Shown: in pieces, positions 57,001 to 64,000 of the stretch
Layout: each line of letters starts with the position of its first letter
Position numbering within the stretch: the first letter of the stretch is position 1
Assembly (NCBI RefSeq): GCF_027579695.1
Contig: NC_083570.1
Location: forward strand, 6,815,501-6,879,500
DNA from: Neoarius graeffei
Taxonomy: Eukaryota; Chordata; Actinopteri; Siluriformes; Ariidae
Direction: 5' to 3'
DNA: 64,000 bases
The notes under the pieces: generated by a model
What the model saw: the letters and a program-made list of their open reading frames with translations, nothing else
Told to the model about the DNA's origin: nothing
Databases searched by the model: none
Position numbers and translations under genes: made by a program

Positions 57001-57872
57001 GATGTAAAAGAAGAAAAGCTATCATCCTCAGAGATTTCTTTGATAATACTCCTTATCCCCGTGCAAAATACTTCAGAATTCAAAAGATTAGCATTGAATT
57101 TCCAGTAACCCCTATTGCGTTTGGCAGTGTTGGAAGGTTTCAATAGTAAACTTATGAGACAATGGTCTGATAGAGGAGCAGCAGAGATTGAGCAATCACT
57201 AACAAGTTCTTTTAAGCAGTCAGAGATGAGCCAGAAATCAATTCTGGATCTGCTTGACCCGTCTGGCTTAAACCAAGAAAAGTCTTTTTGATCTTGATGT
57301 AAGATACGCCAAGGATCGATCAAATTGTGAAGGTTGCAGAAATTATACAGATGAGGATTATAATGGTGGTTAACAAATTTGGTGGGACAGCGATCTAACC
57401 ATTCATTACATACCATGTTAAAGTCACCCCCCAGCAGTACATTGTCTGTTGGGTAAGTAAGTTTCAGTTCCTTAATAATATCGTTGATATCAGAGAGTAG
57501 TTCCTTGTTTTGTGTTAAATTGTTGTGACCATAGATGTTTCCCAAAATAATAAAGGAATGTTCGATAGACAAAACACAAAAGATCCAGTGTCCATCTGAG
57601 CCTTTTCTGGTGGTGAGAATTTTCCCAGGGAAGTTGTGCAGGAGGATAGCTGTACCAGCAGAGTGATTGGTACCATGTCCAAAAATTATTTCATCTCCCC
57701 ATTGGTTGGACCAGAATTTTTCATCAGTCTTTATAGAGTGAGTCTCTTGTAGTAAAACAATGTGTGATTTCTTATTTTTACAAAAAAGAAAGACAGCTTT
57801 TCTTTTGACACTGTCTCTTAGTCCCCTTGCATTAAAAGAAATTAACTTAAGATCTTCTTTGATAGAAAACAT
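54012..57872 (-). CDS. L1 ORF2 protein: endonuclease and reverse transcriptase, one in-frame stop
   Basis: The frame from 57872 to 54558 gives 1104 residues. It opens with the endonuclease (LKLISFNARGLRDSVKR, VLLQETHS, NVLLGGDFNMV, RIDFWLISD, LSDHCLISL). The reverse transcriptase follows (IPDCSPGSDGLTANFYKHFW, NWRPITLLNNDYKLL, SGFMKGRSIHNNVRLVLDL, FLDFYKAFDTVEH, GIKQGCPISPYLFLI) with catalytic LADDTTLF. A TAG at 54558-54560 stops it, but the same frame continues to about 54012 with the C-terminal cysteine motif (LKNCIFCCENVETTDHLFFLC). One base therefore separates this copy from an unbroken ORF2 of about 1286 codons. It belongs to the fish L1/Tx1-like group. Confidence 0.9.
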
Positions 57873-58035
57873 TAATCGGACGGGAAAAAAAAAAACAGAA
57901 CAGTACTAAAGAGAGAGAGTGAAACTCTGAACTTTGAAGAAAACTTCAGGGAGTAACAGGAATAAACCTCGCCTGTAGGTTCCTAGGCAAAAATGAACTG
58001 AACCCCTTACAAGTGGTCAATTTAAACATGTCCCT

Positions 58036-58452
58036 CTATACGTTACCAACTTCAGTGACCTCAATGGCACTCCCGTTTATGTAGCCAATCGGACCTTTGT
58101 AGTAGGCTCGCTGACCAGCTTCTCTTGCTGCCTTGATCTTTGGCCACACAGCCTCTCTCGCCTCCTTGTCCTCCGGGAGAAGGTGTTCAGCGAACGCGAT
58201 GCTGAGCTTCGAGCACACTGCAGAGCCTTTTGAGAGGCGCCACAGCTCATCTCTGAAGTGTCGCATTGTGAATTGTATGATGATGTGCCTGTTTTTGTTC
58301 TTCTGCTTTTGGCCCAAGCGGTGCACCGAGTCGATGACAAAGTTGATTTTTTTCTTCCATTTTGGAATGATCTGCATGATGATGTGGGACACCTGTTCAC
58401 GAGTGTCTTCGTTGTCCTTTTCCTTTAGCCCGCGTAGTTTCAGATTCCAATG
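58036..58452 (-). CDS. L1 ORF1 protein, C-terminal part (5'-truncated)
   Basis: The LINE part of this frame reads NLKLRGLKEKDNEDTREQVS, then VIDSVHRLGQKQKNKNRHII and a C-terminal AREAGQRAYYKGPIGYING. That is the RNA-binding/transposase_22-type core of L1 ORF1 (with the RLG...RPR-like signature as VHRLGQ). The upstream codons belong to the target DNA. It lies 160 bp before ORF2, as in L1. Confidence 0.8.
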   Translation of the reverse strand, partial: HWNLKLRGLKEKDNEDTREQVSHIIMQIIPKWKKKINFVIDSVHRLGQKQKNKNRHIIIQFTMRHFRDELWRLSKGSAVCSKLSIAFAEHLLPEDKEAREAVWPKIKAAREAGQRAYYKGPIGYINGSAIEVTEVGNV

Positions 58453-58716
58453 AACTGTTGTGAACTGAATGACCAAAGAACTACTTCCGGAAAAGCGTCG
58501 CTCTCATTACATAGTCAGCAGTAGTGCATCATGGGAAATATTTCGCTATTATTTTCTCATAGAATAAATGTCATTAAAAAGTGCCCTGTTCATTCTAATT
58601 GTTGATTCAGTGTGTTGATTGTGTGTTTTCGATGTAGATGTGTATGTAATTAGTGAGTAAATGGTGGTGAAGAGTGTGTGTGGTGGTGACGGCGCTCCGC
58701 AGTGCGTTGTGAGCTC

Positions 58717-58831
58717 ATACTTACCTGGTAGAGGAGATACCATGATCAAGCAGGTGGTTCACCCAGGGCGAGGCTCAGCCATTGCACTCCGGCTGCGAAT
58801 TCCCCAAATGTAGGAATCTTGACTGCATAAC
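58717..58831 (+). pseudogene. U1 snRNA-derived pseudogene
   Basis: The plus strand begins ATACTTACCTGG, the 5'-splice-site-pairing end of U1 snRNA, and continues through GGAGATACCATGATCA, CCCAGGGCGAGGCTCAGCC and ATTGCACTCCGG. It then reads CTGCGAATTCCCCAAATG and GACTGCATAA. About 12 bases are missing between CTCCGG and CTGCGA relative to the vertebrate U1 that I know, and the sequence ends before the Sm site (AATTTGTGG) and the last stem-loop. It is therefore a truncated retro-type copy, not a working U1 gene. Confidence 0.85.
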
Positions 58832-58989
58832 GTATTGTAAATCAGTTAGCGTGTATTATGGTACTGCGCGTCTGCGTAATGTTAGATCTGTTTTAACAAT
58901 CCTGCGCACATTTAGTTATACAGCTATTTGTACTGTATCATTTATATACTATACTGATGCTTATTATTGTTAAAACAATATCTAAAGTG

Positions 58990-59230
58990 CTATTTGTAAA
59001 ACAAAGCTTATTTTTTTCGCGGTCGAAATTCTGCGCTCTGATTGGCTGGTGAGCGGCTTCGTATCCTACGTTATGGACCTCTGGCGACTCGCTCGGTCAC
59101 AACAACAACAAACAGTAGAATTTTTTGTCAACATTTATTTATTTTATTTTATAAGATTTACTTATAAGATTATCAAATCCTATAAATTTTTCCCAGCATT
59201 TCTCAGGAGAATAGCATTAATTTTACAGCA
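58990..59230 (+). repeat. Hairpin-ended dispersed repeat family, partial copy 2
   Basis: Matches 5795-6030 ('gcgctctgattggctgg', 'tatggacctctggcgactcg', 'cacaacaacaacaaa', 'gagaatagcattaattttac'). It stops at ACAG where a hAT-type end begins at 59231; in the copy at 5745 the sequence continues instead with 'catggatagcgataac'. Confidence 0.7.
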
Positions 59231-59751
59231 GGGCCGTGTAAAGACCTTTGGAGGGGCAGGGGCTCAACATTCAAAAAAGGGCACTTGGAACAAATTTTTC
59301 ACACAAGTTAACTTTATTCAAAACTAAATTTTAATTGCAATTCTTTATCCTCTCTTTCCTTGGCATCTTTGCATAATGCAGGCTTTCACTTATTTAGAAA
59401 ATGTTTTTAACTCAACTAACCTAAGCTACTAGAACATAATAGTCTTGATAGAATATGTTGTGGACGTCGTCATTCAGCCTTAAGTTTTGGAAGCTGCTAG
59501 AATATGTTATTAACGCCATCGTTCAAACTAAAGTTTCCGAATCTGCCACGTTAATGAAATGGATGGAGCAAACGGTTTAAATATAGCCGAGGCGGCTTCA
59601 TTAAATGATAAACAACCCTACGCATTTACTGTTGTGTTCTAAGCTGCACAGTATTGCATGTTCAGATAAGAAATGAAAGGAGACTTTCAGTGTGACCTCA
59701 CCATGCCGTTCCTCGCACTGTCTCCCACTGCCAACCGCCTGCATGCGCTTT

Positions 59752-59972
59752 TTTTTTTTTTTTAGATAGGACAGTGGAGAGAGACAGGAAATGAGCGGGA
59801 GAGAGAGACAGGGAGGGGTCGGGAAATGACCTCGGGTCGGAATCGAACCCGGGTCCCCGGATTTATGGTATGGTGCCTTAGTCATCTGAGCCATGACACC
59901 CCCACCTGAGCCATGACACCCCCACCTGAGCCATGACACCCCCACCTGAGCCATGACACCCCCACCTGCATG
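59752..59972 (-). mobile_element. Second SINE type (tRNA-like, poly(A) end), with a 21-bp tandem array
   Basis: A T run at 59750-59763 (poly(A) on minus), 'ggaaatgagcgggagagag', 'gggaaatgacctcgggtcgg' and box B (GAATCGAACCCGGG on plus) identify a tRNA-derived SINE widespread in fish, in minus orientation. Its head end is expanded into four copies of a 21-bp unit (ctgagccatgacacccccac) at about 59885-59968. CCTGCATGCGCTTT before it (59738) matches CCTGCATG at 59965 plus CGCTTT at 61083, the duplication having been split by the hAT at 59973. Confidence 0.75.
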
Positions 59973-61074
59973 CAGTGGCGATTCTAGGGTCTAGTGGGGC
60001 CCCAATCAGAAATTCATTGGGGGGCCCCACCACCGCCCGCCCGACCACCACACACGCGCGCACACACAACAGAATTTCACTAGGACAAACTCTGGACCTT
60101 TGTAATTTTAATAAATAACCAACAAATTGTAGCAAGTATAGTTTTCTTTTATTTCACAGATGAAATGCAGCTTGAAACAGCTTGAAATGCAGTTGCAGCT
60201 GTAAATCAATAAATACAGACTAGGCCTCAGTGTCACAGATTGGCTGATGACAGCTTTCACCTTTCCAAACAACTACTGTGTCTAATATATGCCACATTTA
60301 AAAACAATAATTAGGGCCTACATTTTCTGGTTCGAAGATATTATTGGTTCTAAATGGCAATCGTAAAGCCACAACATTCTATGTGTAATCCTGTATTACC
60401 TTAACAGGCTTTTTATTAAAAGTAGGGACTAGGCTACTTAATAACATAGCAATAGCTTTTGACGTTAAAAAAAAAAAAACCAACATAAAGTATGGTCATG
60501 CTAGCGCGAGTGAAACAAGACTAGCACCATTTGCACTACATCATTCATTATCAACGGTAGGGAAAAATACTATTGTCTCTGTTCATTATTATTGCTACTG
60601 ACTTACCACCATCTTGCTTTCTTCTCCCCGCGTCTTCTTTTTTCTTCTTTCTTTTTTCACTCCCAGATGGATAGTTTCTCTTCATAATAATTTAGCCATG
60701 GAGGTCTACCAACACGCAATATGTGCACGTTAATAGCCTACAGGGTTTCCGATTTGTGCAAACATGTGGTTGCACGCGCAGGAAGGGATCCCTCTGCAGA
60801 CTGCAAGCGCTGATTGCTTGAAGACTTTTGTCACTCAATGTGGTCACACAATTGGCTGCTTAGCATTTTGTTCCTCCCAACAGCTTATTGTAAACGGGAA
60901 ACCCGTGAGAGTCAGACTCAGCGAATGACTTTTCAAAACGCAAATTTCGATTCTTCTTCACTCTCGACTCGCAAATTTCTCTATCAACTGCTGTGCAAAT
61001 TTCGACTCTCTGTCGCCACCTGGTGGGGGCCCCAAGCAGCTGATTGGCTTGCCTGGAGAGAAAAATCGCCTCTG
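59973..61074. mobile_element. hAT-type element, 1.1 kb, TSD CCTGCATG
   Basis: Starts CAGTGGCGATTCTAGGG, ends AAAAATCGCCTCTG, with 'ggggcccc' and 'gggggcccc' blocks near the two ends, and a perfect 8-bp duplication CCTGCATG (59965-59972 and 61075-61082). It belongs to the same end-type as 23961 and 26822. Its 1.1 kb encodes no recognisable transposase. Confidence 0.85.
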
Positions 61075-61321
61075 CCTGCATGCGCTTTCTGCACGGAGGC
61101 GCACTGAATGCATGACGTCACGGATTGATGCCCGCATTTACATAGAAAAACGTTATTTTATAAATCTATAATTTCATATATTATTGTCAAATTATAGAGA
61201 ATATTGGTGTTGGAGCTAACTTATCTTCTACAAATATTAAAAACAAAACAGTCCCTATGAAAAGGGCACTTTGGACAGCAAACAGAAAAGGGGCGGGGGC
61301 TAGAGCACCTGGAGCACCGGT

Positions 61322-61654
61322 TTCTTCCCTTCTGAGCGTCGGTCAGGCTCCCTCTGGAGGGCGGAGCCACATCTGGCGCGTCTTCCGGTTGGCTGTCGGC
61401 GCTGTCTGGCAGCGTCACGTGCGGGGGGAGGGGCGGTCAAAAACAGGGCAGTGGCGCGCTCACGTGCAATCGGTAAACTTGTGGATGGGTAAAGCTTGAA
61501 TTCAGATGATGAAATAAAAAGTTATGAGTGGGTTAGCATTTATAAATTCCAATGTAGATTAAAATAATGTCTATCTATTGTGTTGCATTGAACTGGAATA
61601 GCCCTTTATGTGCTGTTCAGCACAGTGAAAATGACAGCGCCATGAAAACCTAAA
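61322..61654 (+). repeat. Left arm of a 335-bp inverted repeat
   Basis: Nearly exact reverse complement of 62934-63270; I count about five differences over some 335 bases. The outer third is GC-rich, with CACGTG twice and a 'ggggcgg' box; the inner two-thirds are AT-rich. Confidence 0.88.
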
Positions 61655-62060
61655 TGGGGTGAAAGAAGGAAGAGAGAGTGTCAAGGGGCCGGTCAACTAC
61701 ATATCACACATCCTGGGCGAGACGTTGGATATGGGGAAAATGCCTCTGCTTGACCGAGCACACCGAGCTCTGCGCACCCCGTACCGAAGGGACGATCTCC
61801 AAGGAGGCCTACCCAGAGCTTTCATTGTCAGATGCCACTACTATCAAGAGAAAGTGGAGATTCTCAAAAAAAGTTGTGGGGAAACTCCTGAGGACAACCA
61901 ATGGGGATGATATCCGCATTTTTCCCGACTATAGCCTGGAGGTTAGCAGACAATGGGCCAAGTTCAACGAGGTAAAGAAGCTGCTACAGGATGGCAAGGT
62001 CACGGATCTTTGCTTCGGCGTTGTATACCCTGCTGAGCTGAAAATCACACTTCCAGACGG
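61655..62060 (+). mobile_element. L1 ORF1 fragment inside the inverted repeat
   Basis: Plus-strand frames read ESVKGPVNYISHILGETLDM, LLDRAHRALR, LPRAFIVRCHYYQEKVEILK, then in a shifted frame DDIRIFPDYSLEVSRQWAKF and VVYPAELKITLPDG, the core of a fish L1 ORF1 (transposase_22-like). It is cut at both ends, has a frameshift at about 61870-61900, and has no ORF2 after it. Confidence 0.75.
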
Positions 62061-62933
62061 CAGTGGCGGCTCCAGAGATTTTTCCTTAGGGTGGCAAAGG
62101 AGGGGCATAGGTTCCAGGAGGGGGGCATAGGTTGTTGATGCAGCAGTTTATGCAAATCGTAGAAATCCTTTTTACTTACGCTCAAGAAAGACTCACAATC
62201 AAGTCATCTTGTCAAATATGTATTGAGCTATTGTACCATCAAGGAAAACGGATTCAAACTGCCACTAACAATGTGCCCCAAATAAGCTCCACAGTGAAAC
62301 AGGTTTGAGATTACTCCAGAATTTGCCAAAATTCTGACAGTGTTTATTGCTCAGATCAAACCAGAAAGAGAAAGAGAGCGACAAGGCAAACAACAGAAGA
62401 AGAGACAGTAGAGAGAGATAGAGCCAATTTTAAGAGTCAATCTCCATATTTTAATAAAACAAGGATATCTGAAATCCAATTATTATTTTTACTCCACGGA
62501 TACATATTACCAGATATAAAATGATCTTATTCTTATCAGAAGTAGAACACAAATGGATACATATTACCAGATACACATTACCAGAGATACAAAATGATCT
62601 TACTGTTATCTACAACACAAATGGATATTACTCTATCGAAACCTCTACAGTTCAATGGGATAAGACTGATGCCAAGATAAATGTATGAGAGAGAGAGCGA
62701 GAGAGAGAGCCATTTAGTGACAGGCAATACAGTGGTTGAGAGATAGAAAAGAAAATAAATTTTTATTTTTATTTGTAGGCTGATCAGTTCCATAAGCATC
62801 TCTCTCTGTCACACACTATATACTGCATTATGTGTAAAGCACTATATAAACAAAGGTGAGTTGACGTCACTTAATTTAAGCAAAATATCAAACGCATCAA
62901 TATTTTACTCGCATTCCAGAATCTGGACATCAT
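62061..62933. mobile_element. hAT-like left end followed by unassigned sequence
   Basis: CAGTGGCGGCTCCAGAG at 62061 looks like a hAT terminus, followed by 'gggtggcaaaggaggggcat'. No matching right terminus or 8-bp duplication is visible before the right arm of the inverted repeat. The remainder has a partial duplication ('tggatacatattaccagat' at about 62497 and 62552) and GA runs, but no gene. Confidence 0.35.
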
Positions 62934-63270
62934 TTAGGTTTTCATGGCGCTGTCATTTTCACTGTGCTGAACAGCACATAAAGGGCTATTCCAGTTCAAT
63001 GCAACACAATAGATAGACATTATTTTAATCTACACTGGAATTTATAAATGCTAACCCACTCATAACTTTTTATTTCATCATCTGAATTCAAGCTTTACCC
63101 ATCCACAAGTTTACCGATTGCACGTGAGCGCGCCACTGCCCTGTTTCTGACCGCCCCTTCCCCCGCACGTGACGCTGCCAGACAGCACCGACAGCCAACC
63201 GGAAGACGCGCCAGATGTGGCTCCGCCCTCCAGAGAGAGCCTGACCGACGCTCAGAAGGGAAGAAACAAA
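62934..63270 (-). repeat. Right arm of the 335-bp inverted repeat
   Basis: Reverse complement of 61322-61654 at roughly 98-99 % identity. Beyond it, 63271-64000 holds nothing that I can recognise. Confidence 0.88.
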
Positions 63271-64000
63271 GCCAAGTGTATATGACAGCACTGTGTCAAC
63301 TCGCCGCCGCCGGGAACTTTTCTAACTACTCCGCATATTAGAATATAAATGTTTATTGAAGCTGCTTATAAAGCGAGTTTGCGAGCAATTTAAACAAGCC
63401 AGCCATCAGTGCAGCCATCATTCTTTGTGATAATTCACATCCATTAGGCATTTCCAGTATTGTTGATGGGTAACATTTGAAAAGATTGAAATCAGTATCG
63501 CACCCTATTTTTCCCCTGATAATTCTACACTGTGAACAACGAATTCATGTTAAATTAGTCGAATAAAAGTCAACCAGACCAACGTTGCTGTCCATAAATT
63601 CCAGCACAAATAGTGTCCATTTCAAAAAGGCACAAACTTCTAAAGTAGATAAACAGCGTCTTAAAGCTGTATATCGCAGTTTATAGTCAAAGTCTAGAGC
63701 AGCTTTTATCTGGATCAAACAGTCATAACTTTAATAGATATTTGATAGATTGTAGCCGCTTAGTCCTTTTTTACCTGTTGAAATAACTGAAATTCACTGC
63801 TGACTACAATCATATAGATCCTAACGTGTTATTGGTTGGCAATCAGATCGTTAAATTCTAGGGACTCACTTGAAAACCGATCAACATCACTGCATTTCTT
63901 GTGCCAAGTTACTTGCTGCATTGCACTAACTTGAATTGACTCGCTGTTTTCCCCACTGGCTACAGGTGCAGTTATTACAGCTACAGTGGGCCACTCTTCA
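63271..64000. other. No gene or classifiable repeat seen
   Basis: AT-rich sequence with a short CG-rich patch at about 63300-63320. No exon, RNA gene or transposon end could be supported. Confidence 0.5.

Larger units (their letters stand above)
53954..58452 (-). mobile_element. L1-like LINE, 5'-truncated, 14-bp TSD
   Basis: A minus-strand insertion with its poly(A) end at 53954 (T run on plus) and its truncated 5' end inside ORF1. A perfect 14-bp duplication AACTGTTGTGAACT flanks it (53940-53953 and 58453-58466), so the boundaries are secure. It carries the 3' part of ORF1 and a nearly full ORF2. The intact duplication and single ORF2 stop point to a young copy. Confidence 0.93.
59231..61318. 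mobile_element. hAT-type element, right end cut off; hosts a SINE and another hAT
   Basis: Left end CAGGGCCGTGTAAAGACC with 'ggaggggcaggggctc' and 'aaaagggcacttgg', and a right-side part at about 61257-61318 (gaaaagggcactttgg, aggggcgggggctagagc) recall one hAT family of fish with both motifs near its ends. The right terminus is missing where the long inverted repeat starts. No transposase is seen. Assignment is moderate. Confidence 0.45.

Noticed and set aside
58717-58831. A functional U1 snRNA gene
   Set aside because: An internal segment is missing, and the Sm site and 3' stem-loop are absent.
59884-59969. Possible CRISPR array (regular 21-bp units)
   Set aside because: The units are directly tandem without spacers, the genome is a vertebrate, and the array lies in a SINE.

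Overview
The window reads as teleost fish genomic DNA. It carries several copies of one tRNA-headed SINE ending in GATGA repeats, fish-type L2/CR1 and L1/Tx1-like LINEs, many hAT, PIF/Harbinger and Tc1 relatives, dense CA/CT microsatellites, and a finTRIM gene, a family expanded in ray-finned fish. The SINE type and overall texture remind me of catfishes or other otophysans, but that is an impression. Nothing here is bacterial.

Layout. 1-3060: the 3' end of a LINE with a SINE in it, then a four-level nest (old repeat, SINE, hAT, second hAT). 3061-7660: mostly unassigned sequence with a dispersed hairpin-ended repeat and a composite repeat. 7690-9746: a CR1/L2-group LINE. 9747-11228: a GC-rich exon-like block followed by a solo LTR. 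11418-17260: SINE and LINE debris in both orientations. 17630-29086, minus strand: the only convincing host protein gene, a six-exon finTRIM-like gene whose exons join in frame to 559 residues. Its introns hold two SINEs, an inverted-repeat element of unknown type and three hAT copies. 29325-30080: a second copy of the LINE fragment that lies on the gene's other side at about 14.7-15.4 kb. 30343-36320: two abutting PIF/Harbinger derivatives, a SINE, a foldback element and a Tc1-like element split by an insertion that carries the start of a RecQ-like helicase. 37420-40557: a nearly intact THAP/DDE_4 (ISL2EU- or PIF-like) transposon. 40796-53456: an apparently whole, very young LTR element with gag, pol and env-like frames. 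53954-58452: a 5'-truncated but otherwise well preserved L1-like LINE. 58717-58831: a U1 snRNA-derived pseudogene. 59231-63270: nested hAT and SINE copies and a long inverted repeat with 98-99 % identical arms.

The finTRIM gene encodes RING, two B-boxes, coiled coil and B30.2 (PRY-SPRY), the layout of an antiviral-type E3 ubiquitin ligase. Most of the rest is a transposon stratigraphy in which target-site duplications let the order of insertion be read directly. The features that most deserve a second look are the env-bearing LTR element with two RNase H domains, the helicase-fragment element with an 11-bp duplication, the element built around GTTACAACC motifs, the direct repeats bracketing the finTRIM gene, and the long inverted repeat near the right end.
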